Of a DNA stretch of 8,823 bases, positions 1 to 7,153 are shown in pieces (within the stretch, counting starts at the first letter, position 1; each line of letters begins with the position of its first letter). The notes below the pieces were generated by a model that saw nothing but the letters and a program-made list of their open reading frames with translations, made no database searches and was not told the origin of the DNA. The position numbers and the translations under genes were made by a program. The DNA is from Syntrophobacter sp. SbD2. GTDB lineage: Bacteria; Desulfobacterota; Syntrophobacteria; Syntrophobacterales; Syntrophobacteraceae. The DNA is taken from assembly GCA_900290385.1 (NCBI GenBank), contig OMSV01000024.1:1-8823 (forward strand). The letters are read 5' to 3'.

Positions 1-1534
1 TCAGCGGCAGACCCAGAACTCGCCCGCCCCTGTCAAAGTCGGTTACGGCTGCCATGTAGCCCGATTTCCCGGCAAGCACGAGAGATGCGGCCGCCAACCC
101 GAGCTGAAACGTAAACGCGGCGTCGAATTTGGTCGGTTTGGAGCTTCTGCCCTCATATCCAAAAAAATGGGACTGCGTTGACAAAGTAACCTTTTTGAAA
201 TCCTCAACCTGCTCGGTAGTCGCTGCGATCTTGCCCTCTCCCGTTCCAAAGAACCGGTCCGTGTGCAATTGCATCTCAGAGATGCGATGGCCGATTTTTT
301 CGATCAACAGCTTTTCTGTCTCGATTTGTGAGACCTTCACGTTTCCATGATCGTCACGGTCCAGGATCAGCATTTGCTGAAGATCGGGCGGAAGCGAAGC
401 CATTAACTTCGCCGATTCGGCCTTCAAGCGCGACAAAAGGAACTCCCGCTTGTGTTCGATCGTTGGCAGTTCCGAAATGTGGTTCTCATGCTCGGCAAGG
501 GCTTTATTCAACTCGGCGATCAGCCGCCTAATCTCCGGAATGAACTCCACGAGCCCCTCAGGCACCAGAACAACACCGTGGTTTAGCCCATTCATGCGCC
601 GCAGAATGATAATTCGCACGATATAATCCACAATACTCTCCAGGGACATGTTTTTCTCGGCGATTTCCTCAGAAATGAGCGTAATCGCTGGCTTGGTCTG
701 CAGGGACACTTCAAGGGTGATCTTGCTGGCTGTTCGCCCCATCAGTTTTACAAAATGGTAGTATTTCACAGCGGATGCCGCATCCTGGCACAGATTTCCC
801 ACCAGCTCGGAGAATATCTTCGTGGCTGTATCGAAGCCGAATGAAATGGGTAGATACTTCCCGGCAGCCAAATCACCGTCGATCGTCTTGGGGATTCCGA
901 TCACGCTGCAAGCGATCCCCTCGGTCTCCAGGTACTCCGCTATGAATGCCCCATTCGTGTTGGAATCGTCGCCCCCAACTATCACCAGACCATCGAGCCT
1001 GTTCTTGACAACCATCTGCCCAACTTTTTCGAACTGATCGGGGCTCTTGATCTTTGTCCTGTCAGTCCCGAGAAAATCGAACCCCCCAGTGTTGATAATG
1101 GACTCGATGTCTTCTTTGTGTATCTCGAAGCAGTCCCCTTTTATCAGGCCTTTGGGCCCCTTTCTAATCCCTACCAGTGTGTTGCCGTCTCCCAGGGCAG
1201 CCAAAAGACCGGCGAGCACGTTGTGGCCCCCCGCCGCCGGACCGCCGGAAAAGAGCACAGCGACCCTTTTCCCCTTGACCCGCACGGACTCATCTGCGGC
1301 AACGGCCTCCAAAACGATGCTTCCGGTCTTCGAGATCGTCTTTGCAAAGACCTCGACGATTCTGTCGGGCCGCTTGCAAATAAGGTTTATGCCGGTTTCT
1401 TTGAAAGCCGCAGGCCTTATTTTGCCGTCTTTTCCCAGAAAAACAGAGATGACGGGAACAGGAAGCTTTCGAATTCTTTCTTCAAGAGACGAATGTTTTC
1501 CGGCCGACTGGCTAACTTCGGAGAATAAATCCAT
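1..1534 (-). CDS. pfp: Pyrophosphate-dependent 6-phosphofructokinase, long form (3' end beyond window)
   Basis: It phosphorylates fructose 6-phosphate to fructose 1,6-bisphosphate with PPi as donor; the reaction is reversible, so it can serve glycolysis and gluconeogenesis. The reading frame is open for 511 codons from ATG at 1534 to the window edge. A GAAGGGA Shine-Dalgarno at 1541-1547 lies 6 bases before the ATG. Visible motifs are FSGGPAAGGHN (about residues 95-105), VGGDDSNTN (186-194), PKTIDGDL (215-222), MGRTASKITLE (265-275) and PEGLVEF (325-331). The second Asp of GGDD and the Lys of PKTID are the family residues that mark PPi rather than ATP use. The roughly 90-residue N-terminal extension and the insert around residues 330-430 fit the long clade (about 550 residues, plant and spirochaete type), so perhaps 40 residues are missing. 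It is divergent from proC. The family call is very secure; PPi preference is inferred from residues. Confidence 0.95.
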   Translation of the reverse strand, partial: MDLFSEVSQSAGKHSSLEERIRKLPVPVISVFLGKDGKIRPAAFKETGINLICKRPDRIVEVFAKTISKTGSIVLEAVAADESVRVKGKRVAVLFSGGPAAGGHNVLAGLLAALGDGNTLVGIRKGPKGLIKGDCFEIHKEDIESIINTGGFDFLGTDRTKIKSPDQFEKVGQMVVKNRLDGLVIVGGDDSNTNGAFIAEYLETEGIACSVIGIPKTIDGDLAAGKYLPISFGFDTATKIFSELVGNLCQDAASAVKYYHFVKLMGRTASKITLEVSLQTKPAITLISEEIAEKNMSLESIVDYIVRIIILRRMNGLNHGVVLVPEGLVEFIPEIRRLIAELNKALAEHENHISELPTIEHKREFLLSRLKAESAKLMASLPPDLQQMLILDRDDHGNVKVSQIETEKLLIEKIGHRISEMQLHTDRFFGTGEGKIAATTEQVEDFKKVTLSTQSHFFGYEGRSSKPTKFDAAFTFQLGLAAASLVLAGKSGYMAAVTDFDRGGRVLGLPL

Positions 1535-1558
1535 GGTTGTTCCCTTCATCTATTTTTG

Positions 1559-1606
1559 TCACAATTTAGTCCGGTTATTTGGATATAGCTTTTACAAAAT
1601 TTGTGA
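1559..1606. repeat. Imperfect inverted repeat in the AT-rich promoter region
   Basis: TCACAATTT at 1559-1567 faces AAATTTGTGA at 1597-1606. The arms match except for one extra A, and 29 bases separate them. Within the right arm, ACAAA-A-TTTGT (1594-1604) is itself an odd-length palindrome. Paired TCACA/TGTGA half-sites are typical of CRP/FNR-type operators, but those normally have about 6 bases between half-sites, so this spacing does not fit one dimer site. It could be two half-sites or chance in AT-rich sequence. Confidence 0.3.
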
Positions 1607-1647
1607 TGATTCCTCAAAAAGATAATGATATCTCCCCTCAACACAAC

Positions 1648-1692
1648 CCATAGGCAGCGGCGCCTATGGCAACCAAAAGGCTTTGTGCCGCT
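1648..1692 (+). promoter_or_regulatory. Hairpin with loop complementary to downstream bases (possible pseudoknot) in proC leader
   Basis: CCATAGGC (1648-1655) pairs perfectly with GCCTATGG (1662-1669), an 8 bp stem. All six loop bases, AGCGGC (1656-1661), are the exact complement of GCCGCT at 1687-1692, 17 bases beyond the stem. This is the arrangement of an H-type pseudoknot, although a zero-length first connector means at least one pair would have to open. No U-tract follows, so it is not an intrinsic terminator. It lies about 95-140 bases upstream of the proC ATG and would be in its 5' untranslated leader if transcription starts in the AT-rich part. I do not recognise it as a named riboswitch. 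Confidence 0.35.
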
Positions 1693-1745
1693 CAAAATCC
1701 AAACGTCTTCGCTTGCGAACCGAATACCGGTCTGCTATTGCTTAA

Positions 1746-1762
1746 TCCTGCCTTTGGCAGGA
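1746..1762 (+). promoter_or_regulatory. Perfect 7 bp hairpin just before the proC ribosome binding site
   Basis: TCCTGCC (1746-1752) and GGCAGGA (1756-1762) form a perfect stem around a TTT loop. It ends 13 bases before the GGAGG Shine-Dalgarno of proC (1776-1780). There is no following run of T, so termination is unlikely. A stable stem here could affect mRNA stability or translation initiation, but nothing in the sequence proves a role. Confidence 0.35.
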
Positions 1763-1787
1763 CTGAGCAAACCATGGAGGAACAATC

Positions 1788-2603
1788 ATGTTAAGGGACC
1801 AAAGCATCGGGTTTATAGGCGGGGGGAACATGGGGGAAGCCTTGATCAGCGGTCTGATCGCCGCCTCGCTGTTTGCCTCCGAAAAAGTTTTCGCTTACGA
1901 CGTAATTGAGTCCCGTATTCAATACCTGGAAAAGGAATTCGGAATAAAGGGACGCCGCAGCATAGGTGAGCTTGCCGAATCGTGCAGCATCATCGTGCTT
2001 GCCGTAAAACCCCAGGTAATCTCTAAGGTGTTGGAAACGCTGCGTTCGCACCTGTCCCACAAGCCGCTCGTTATATCCATTGCCGCCGGTATTTCGCTTT
2101 CAATTCTTGAGGGGCGCCTGCCCGACGAGACCCCGGTAATAAGAGTCATGCCCAACACCCCTGCCCTTGTCCGCAAAGGGGCTTCCGCTCTTTCGCGTGG
2201 AAGGGCGGTTTCAACTGCGCAAATGGAGATGGGCCTCGCGCTTTTCCGAGCTGTGGGCAAAGCGGTCGAAGTCGAGGAGAAGCTGATGGATACCGTGACC
2301 GGTCTTAGCGGAAGCGGGCCGGCGTATGTTCTGCTCGTAATCGAGGCCCTCATCGATGCCGGGGTCTTAATGGGACTGCCCAGGCAAACCGCGCGGGAAT
2401 TGGTGATCCAGACGGTCATCGGGACTTCCATGATGCTCGAGAGCACCGCAAAGCACCCGGCAGAACTAAAGGACATGATTACATCCCCAGGGGGAACTAC
2501 GATCCAAGGGCTGCAAGTCCTTGAATCATATTCGGTCAGAGGTGCTTTGATGGAGTGCGTGGAAGCAGCCTCACGCAGGTCGACCGAACTCGGGATGAGC
2601 TAA
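1788..2603 (+). CDS. proC: Pyrroline-5-carboxylate reductase
   Basis: It performs the last step of proline synthesis, reducing 1-pyrroline-5-carboxylate to proline with NAD(P)H in the cytoplasm. The 271 residues match the usual family length of about 265-275. The N-terminal Rossmann nucleotide-binding loop is IGFIGGGNMGEAL (7-19). Further family signatures are AVKPQ (72-76), VIRVMPNTPALV (117-128), the substrate-binding helix segment TGLSGSGPAYVLLVIEALI (171-189) and TSPGGTTIQGLQVLE (232-246). The ATG at 1788 is supported by GGAGG at 1776-1780 with 7-base spacing. It is divergent from pfp and is followed 115 bases later by the Lon-like protease gene on the same strand; I see no clear terminator between them, so co-transcription is possible. 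Nothing is missing or unusual in the protein. Confidence 0.97.
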   Translation: MLRDQSIGFIGGGNMGEALISGLIAASLFASEKVFAYDVIESRIQYLEKEFGIKGRRSIGELAESCSIIVLAVKPQVISKVLETLRSHLSHKPLVISIAAGISLSILEGRLPDETPVIRVMPNTPALVRKGASALSRGRAVSTAQMEMGLALFRAVGKAVEVEEKLMDTVTGLSGSGPAYVLLVIEALIDAGVLMGLPRQTARELVIQTVIGTSMMLESTAKHPAELKDMITSPGGTTIQGLQVLESYSVRGALMECVEAASRRSTELGMS

Positions 2604-2705
2604 CTTGGCGCGGAGTTTATTGCATCGCAAACACTGGATAGAAGGTGGCCGTGTGTCCATATTCTCTTAGGATGACTTTCCGTCAGCTTGAGCTTAGCGG
2701 TACCC

Positions 2706-2711
2706 AGGAGG
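2706..2711 (+). promoter_or_regulatory. Shine-Dalgarno that fixes the start of the Lon-like protease
   Basis: AGGAGG lies 7 bases before the ATG at 2719, which is ideal spacing. An in-frame TTG at 2713 is only 1 base away and is therefore an unlikely start, so the protein should begin MLPIELDHEV. Confidence 0.8.
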
Positions 2712-2718
2712 TTTGCAG

Positions 2719-5700
2719 ATGCTCCCCATAGAGTTGGATCACGAGGTTCTCAGTACTGTGCCCGTCCCTGCCTATAAATCTTTAGACAGAGTATTTCAGA
2801 CCCTGCAGACCATATTGAGCCAGAATATCATACCCTATTTCAGAAACGACAGAGGGGTGAGCCTCGTACAGCTTTCAGACCTTCGCCAGTCTATTGTTTT
2901 CCGCCGCATGGAGGACGAGGGAAATAAAATATCGCTGCCTGCACTGCTCATACGGCAAAAACAGAGCTGGACCATCCTGATACATCAGCGGCTGCTGGAT
3001 TACATGGCCCATGTTCTTTCCTTTCGCTCGGAGTTCAAAGAACCGGCTGGGGCCGTGAAAGAACGGGGGACCCTCAAATTGTTCGAGCTGCTTTTGAAAC
3101 ACCATTTCGAGCATCTCGTCTTTCCCAACTCGAGCGAGCTTGACGTCATTCGCTCTGATATCGAGTTTGCGGCCGGATGGGAAAAAAAGGACCCCAAAGA
3201 TTACCAGGCGTTTCTGGAATTGCTGAAAAATCCGGTAAACGGCATAATCGGCAAGGATTATGCCGAATTGCTGGAACGGACTCAACGCCGCCCGGACTGC
3301 GATTTCAGACTCGGGCGAATAGTTGCGGCTTACGCGGTCCACATTGCCCAATTACCCGCAAGCTTTCTCATCGATCTTTTTCCAGACCTGGATTTTCAAA
3401 CCAAGCTGAGGGTCCTGAACCATACTTACCGCAACAGTCGCAACTTTGGACAGGCGCCTTCAAAAAGAACGGCGGATCTGAGGAAGGTCCTGCGGTTATT
3501 CGCCATTGCCATTCACCACGATTCAGGCGAAGCTATGGAACTGTTCAAAACGTTCAGAAAACGTTGGGGGGCAGCCTCGCTTTTCAAAGAGCTGGACATT
3601 TTGCCAGGTTTGGACCAGGAAATAGCTCTTCCTCAACTTTTCGAGGTTTTCAAAAAAAATCTGGAGGAATTAGTGGAACCGGAAGACATCATCAAACAAC
3701 AGGGACCCCAGACAGTGTTGCCCCAACCCGCAACGGACCCGGCGCCACCGCAGATAAAGAGTCTCAAAGAGCGCATCGATGAGGCGCGAACCGACCCCGA
3801 TATACCGCAGGCAGTAACCGAACTGATTGAAAAGAATAAGCTGAATGCGGCCGGGCAAAGCGGCGCAAAGTACACGGAACTGATTGAAACCCTGCTCGCA
3901 ATTCCCTGGGGGAAAATAAAAAAAATCCGAGTATCTCCTGACGAATTTGACCAAGGACTTAACCGCTCGCATTACGGTCTGAAAACACCGAAGGAAATAA
4001 TATCGGATTTTTTTGCCAACCTGATCTGGCGATATCAGCATTTCAAAGAATCTGAGAAAATGCGCTGGCACAGGACCGGGAGCGCCCATCTCTTTGTGGG
4101 ACCGCCGGGAGTGGGCAAGACTTCTCTGGCGATTTCCATAGCCCGAAATCTCGGCATTCCTTACCACAAGATTTCTCTGGGCGGCATGAAGGACGAGGCA
4201 GACATCAGGGGCTACGGGTTTACCTATGAGGGATCAAAACCGGGCTTCATAGTTCAGGGCCTGATAAAGATGGGCACGATGAACGGGATGTTCATAATGG
4301 ATGAGGCGGACAAAACGGAAAAGTTTGCAATCGCCACCCTGCTCGAGATACTTGACCCGGAGCAGAACCACCTTTTCCATGACAAGTACACCCAGAGCAC
4401 CATAGATATAGACCTTTCGAACTGCCATTTCATACTGACGGCCAACACGGTCGATACGGTCCCGGCCGCGATTCTTGACCGCTGTGAGGTCATTTTTCTG
4501 GACAGGTACAGTGTGGACGAAAAGATCGCCATTGCCAAGGAGTTTTTGGTCGAGCGTATTCGGCAACGCTACATGATCGCACAGGATGAAATCCTCTTCG
4601 ACCCCGCGGAGGAGAGCGAAATCCTGAGATGCCTTATCCGCGATTACACCTCGGAAGCGGGTGTTCGCGACCTCGAACGTATCATGCGCACAATTTTTCT
4701 GCGCACCCAGCGAAAAGAGATCATGGCCAAAGGTAAAAGCTCCGTAAAACTTGACCTTGCCAGGATAAACAAATACCTCAATTTACCCAATCGCCAGCGC
4801 CTTATTAACGAAGATGACCGCATCGGCGAGATGATGGCTCTTGGGGTCAACATGGAGATGGGAATCGGCGCCCTGATCCCGATTCAGGCGACCCCGGTGC
4901 GAACCGGCTTTGATAGAAAAAATGGGTCCCAATCGTACATGAGTATGGTCCATACCACCGGCAATATCGAGCGCGTAATGGACGAGAGCCGAAAGGTCGC
5001 ATCGACTGCAATCCTCCACCTGGCCGAAGAACTGGGCATAGATGCGGCGGACATGTCCACACCGGTGCACCTGCACTTTATGGGCGGCTCTACCAAAAAG
5101 GACGGGCCTTCAGCCGGGGCCTCGATCGCTCTTGCACTGGCTTCGCTTTTCGGGAAACGAAAAATCCGCCGCGACGTCGCCGCAACCGGTGAAATCGATA
5201 CTCAGGGCAGGATTACGGGCATTGGCGGGATGGGAGTTAAACTGGAGACCGCCTATGCAGCGGGATGCAAGACCCTGATTTTCCCGAGGGAGAATCTGAC
5301 CGGGACCGAAGGCATTGACAGACTCCCTGACGCCCTGAAGCACGAACTCCAAATCCTGACTTACGACCAGTGGAAAGCCAGCCACGAACCCTACGATTAC
5401 TCTCGACACGTGCTCCAGGCGGTCGCGGTTGACGATATTGTCCAGGCCTCCCATGTGGCTTTTATCGAACAGGAAGAAATTGATTCGCTGGACCGCCTTT
5501 TTGAGGAGCACGCGCAAAAAGCGCTGGCTGAGGTTGCCCTCGCAGGTTCTAAGGAACTGCGGGCCGTCTACCTGGATAACCCCAACGAGACCGGCCCGGG
5601 ACTGGCTGGCGCCGATCTGTGCTCGGAAGGTCACGGATGCATTATCCTGGTCCGAAGTGATTTAAAAGAAGAAATTTTGAGCACTCTGGGCGAACTGCCC

Positions 5701-6195
5701 GCCAAATGCGTCATAAGAGAATTTGACCCTGAGACAGAGCGCATGGCAGACGTGCTGAGGGAAACAAAAATAGCCTACGCAGACCATTCGTCACCACCGC
5801 TCAGGATATCGCTGATAGCTCCTTTGGCCTTTCTAAGAAAAGAGGCAATCCGTCCCGGAGACCTTGAACCGGATGCGGCTTTTGTGGGCCTTCGGATTTT
5901 CGGCAACTGCTGCACGGCGGAAAATGTGCCTGTCCGGGACTGCCTCACTGTACTCGCCAGGTCTTTTTCGCTCCTGGTCAAGCTTAGCGGCGAATTGCTG
6001 GAAACATGTCCCTTTCTGTCTAACAAGGATGGCGTCTATGCGCCGACGGTCGCATTCATTCCCGAGAAATACCGGCTCGACGGGCGCAGGGCCGAAGAAA
6101 TCCTCGACCGCTGCATTTCGAAGTGGCTGAACATAGTTGAGAAACGCGAAGAAGAACCGGAGGCCCCTGCGGCCCAGTCCAGTATGAAACTATAG
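2719..6195 (+). CDS. Lon-like ATP-dependent protease (AAA+ and S16 domains) with extra N- and C-terminal regions
   Basis: It is predicted to be a cytosolic ATP-driven serine protease of the Lon family, 1158 residues against about 780-810 for ordinary Lon. Residues 1 to about 330 do not resemble the usual Lon N-terminal substrate-binding domain. A Pro-rich linker (about 330-345) leads to a Lon-like helical segment ending in HYGL (418-421). The AAA+ module has Walker A GPPGVGKTS (461-469), Walker B MFIMDEAD (524-531), sensor-1 Asn576 in LTANT, a likely arginine finger Arg588 in ILDRCEV, and sensor-2 Arg650 in AGVRDLER. The S16 domain (about 700-885) has KKDGPSAG with nucleophile Ser798 and GGMGVK with Lys841, 43 residues apart as in E. 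coli Lon. Residues about 890-1158 are an added region I do not recognise, with charged Glu-rich residues near the end. All catalytic residues are present. I see no signal peptide or membrane segment. The nitroreductase gene follows after 18 bases, suggesting one transcript. Confidence 0.93.
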   Translation: MLPIELDHEVLSTVPVPAYKSLDRVFQTLQTILSQNIIPYFRNDRGVSLVQLSDLRQSIVFRRMEDEGNKISLPALLIRQKQSWTILIHQRLLDYMAHVLSFRSEFKEPAGAVKERGTLKLFELLLKHHFEHLVFPNSSELDVIRSDIEFAAGWEKKDPKDYQAFLELLKNPVNGIIGKDYAELLERTQRRPDCDFRLGRIVAAYAVHIAQLPASFLIDLFPDLDFQTKLRVLNHTYRNSRNFGQAPSKRTADLRKVLRLFAIAIHHDSGEAMELFKTFRKRWGAASLFKELDILPGLDQEIALPQLFEVFKKNLEELVEPEDIIKQQGPQTVLPQPATDPAPPQIKSLKERIDEARTDPDIPQAVTELIEKNKLNAAGQSGAKYTELIETLLAIPWGKIKKIRVSPDEFDQGLNRSHYGLKTPKEIISDFFANLIWRYQHFKESEKMRWHRTGSAHLFVGPPGVGKTSLAISIARNLGIPYHKISLGGMKDEADIRGYGFTYEGSKPGFIVQGLIKMGTMNGMFIMDEADKTEKFAIATLLEILDPEQNHLFHDKYTQSTIDIDLSNCHFILTANTVDTVPAAILDRCEVIFLDRYSVDEKIAIAKEFLVERIRQRYMIAQDEILFDPAEESEILRCLIRDYTSEAGVRDLERIMRTIFLRTQRKEIMAKGKSSVKLDLARINKYLNLPNRQRLINEDDRIGEMMALGVNMEMGIGALIPIQATPVRTGFDRKNGSQSYMSMVHTTGNIERVMDESRKVASTAILHLAEELGIDAADMSTPVHLHFMGGSTKKDGPSAGASIALALASLFGKRKIRRDVAATGEIDTQGRITGIGGMGVKLETAYAAGCKTLIFPRENLTGTEGIDRLPDALKHELQILTYDQWKASHEPYDYSRHVLQAVAVDDIVQASHVAFIEQEEIDSLDRLFEEHAQKALAEVALAGSKELRAVYLDNPNETGPGLAGADLCSEGHGCIILVRSDLKEEILSTLGELPAKCVIREFDPETERMADVLRETKIAYADHSSPPLRISLIAPLAFLRKEAIRPGDLEPDAAFVGLRIFGNCCTAENVPVRDCLTVLARSFSLLVKLSGELLETCPFLSNKDGVYAPTVAFIPEKYRLDGRRAEEILDRCISKWLNIVEKREEEPEAPAAQSSMKL

Positions 6196-6213
6196 GAAAG
6201 GAGACCGGGTGAT

Positions 6214-6732
6214 ATGAACGAAACCATTAAAACTCTTCTTGAGAGAAGAAGCATTCGTAAATTCGGACCTGGGCAGATAAAAGAAGAGGAATTGAACGCC
6301 ATTCTTGATGCAGGGATGTACGCACCCAGCGGTGCAAACCAGCAATCAGCCCTCTTTGTTGTTATTCAGGATAAGGAAACCCTAAAAAAGCTCTCGGCTA
6401 TGAATGCAGCCGTGCTTGGAAAAGATTTCGATCCTTATTACGGTGCACCGACCGTCATTCTCGTTTTTGCAGACACGAGCAAGATCACACCGGTCGAGGA
6501 CGCCAGCCTTGCGCTTGGCAATATGTTCAACGCGGCTGCATCTATGGGTATCGGGTCTTGCTGGGTTCACCGAGCAAAGCAGATGTTTGAAACCGATGAG
6601 GGCAAGGACTTATTGAGGAAGTGGGGTATTACCGGAGACTATATAGGCGTTGGTTCCTGCATTCTGGGATATCCCGACGGCAAGCATCCGAAAGCAGCCC
6701 CAAGAAAGGACAATTTCGTAATTCGGGTCTGA
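6214..6732 (+). CDS. Nitroreductase-family FMN flavoprotein
   Basis: This is a small (172-residue) member of the nitroreductase superfamily, which uses FMN to transfer electrons from NAD(P)H to varied substrates; the substrate cannot be told from sequence. Visible family features are the FMN-phosphate-binding N-terminal motif RRSIRKF (11-17), YAPSGANQQ (36-44), the second half-site segment MGIGSCWVHRA (111-121), and the closing segment LGYPDGKHP (151-159) before a basic end. The length fits the short bacterial clade without inserts. The ATG at 6214 has AAAGGAG at 6197-6203 with 10-base spacing, and the gene begins 18 bases after the Lon-like protease stop, so it is probably in the same operon. 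Homodimer formation is the family norm and is not shown here. Confidence 0.92.
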   Translation: MNETIKTLLERRSIRKFGPGQIKEEELNAILDAGMYAPSGANQQSALFVVIQDKETLKKLSAMNAAVLGKDFDPYYGAPTVILVFADTSKITPVEDASLALGNMFNAAASMGIGSCWVHRAKQMFETDEGKDLLRKWGITGDYIGVGSCILGYPDGKHPKAAPRKDNFVIRV

Positions 6733-6772
6733 TCCGTGTTAATGCGCGGCTTCATGCGAAATGGGAGGACGT

Positions 6773-7015
6773 ATGGTAAAAGACGGCCAACTTCTGGCCG
6801 AGTTCGACAAGGCATATCTCAGCACGGAAAAACCCGATTACTTTAAATCCCTCAAGCTGTTTGAAGAAATGTGGAAGGAAGGCCTTCAACTCGGCGCGCT
6901 TCCGCTGAAAGATCCCCTCGATGGTATCGAAGTGGATATAAAGATCGCCAAGATTGACGAGGCGCTAAGAAGCAAGCGGGTCCTTTTTCAGAAATTAACG
7001 CCAACCGGCAATTGA
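6773..7015 (+). CDS. Small uncharacterised protein (80 residues)
   Basis: I do not recognise a named family. The start is set at ATG 6773 because GGGAGG at 6763-6768 lies just upstream; an in-frame ATG at 6761 would overlap that Shine-Dalgarno and has none of its own. The protein is soluble, charged and mostly helical in appearance, with a Lys/Glu-rich first half (EFDKAYLST, YFKSLKLFEEMWKEG) and a second half containing the Pro/Asp segment LPLKDPLDGIEVDIKIA. There is no signal peptide, membrane segment or Cys cluster. The pattern of an aromatic-rich helix followed by a PLxGIEVD segment resembles small conserved hypothetical proteins I vaguely recall from Deltaproteobacteria, but that is memory and not a search. 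It follows the nitroreductase by 40 bases on the same strand, so it may end the operon. A hairpin CGGCCA-ACTTC-TGGCCG (6784-6800) lies in its first codons. Confidence 0.75.
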   Translation: MVKDGQLLAEFDKAYLSTEKPDYFKSLKLFEEMWKEGLQLGALPLKDPLDGIEVDIKIAKIDEALRSKRVLFQKLTPTGN

Positions 7016-7153
7016 ACCATTTTTTAGAGTGCCGGAGAGAGAAACTGAATACCTTATCCGCTTTAGCCGCCCACCGTTACCAAAGTCCAAATTTGCAGAG
7101 AGGTCCGGGATGAAATTCTATAATTCAACTTGCGATGAGGCAAAGCTACACCC

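Larger units (their letters stand above)
1535..1787. promoter_or_regulatory. Divergent pfp/proC intergenic region
   Basis: This 253-base gap must hold the promoters for pfp (leftward) and proC (rightward). Positions about 1550-1630 are clearly AT-rich compared with the flanking genes, as expected for promoters. I see no clean -35/-10 pair with 16-18 spacing on either strand. The nearest elements are a GATAAT at 1621-1626 and a TTTACA at 1591-1596, whose spacing of 24 is too long. The half near proC (1640-1770) is GC-richer and contains two perfect hairpins, described separately. The proC Shine-Dalgarno GGAGG lies at 1776-1780, 7 bases before the ATG. No credible gene lies in the gap. Confidence 0.55.

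Noticed and set aside
1047..1625. A 192-codon plus-strand open frame opposite pfp.
   Set aside because: The minus strand there encodes clear PPi-phosphofructokinase motifs without interruption; the plus-strand frame is its shadow.
1774..1794. A six-codon upstream reading frame (ATG at 1774, stop TAA at 1792) that overlaps the proC start.
   Set aside because: It has no Shine-Dalgarno of its own, since its first codons are the proC Shine-Dalgarno, so translation is unlikely.
6784..6800. A 6 bp hairpin (CGGCCA-ACTTC-TGGCCG) as a possible terminator after the nitroreductase.
   Set aside because: It has no following T-run and lies inside the first codons of the next gene.
7119..7124. A perfect TATAAT in the convergent gap on the plus strand, which could drive an RNA antisense to the antitoxin gene.
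   Set aside because: The nearest -35-like element (TTGCAG, 7093-7098) is 20 bases away and no structured RNA is visible downstream; this is too weak to call.
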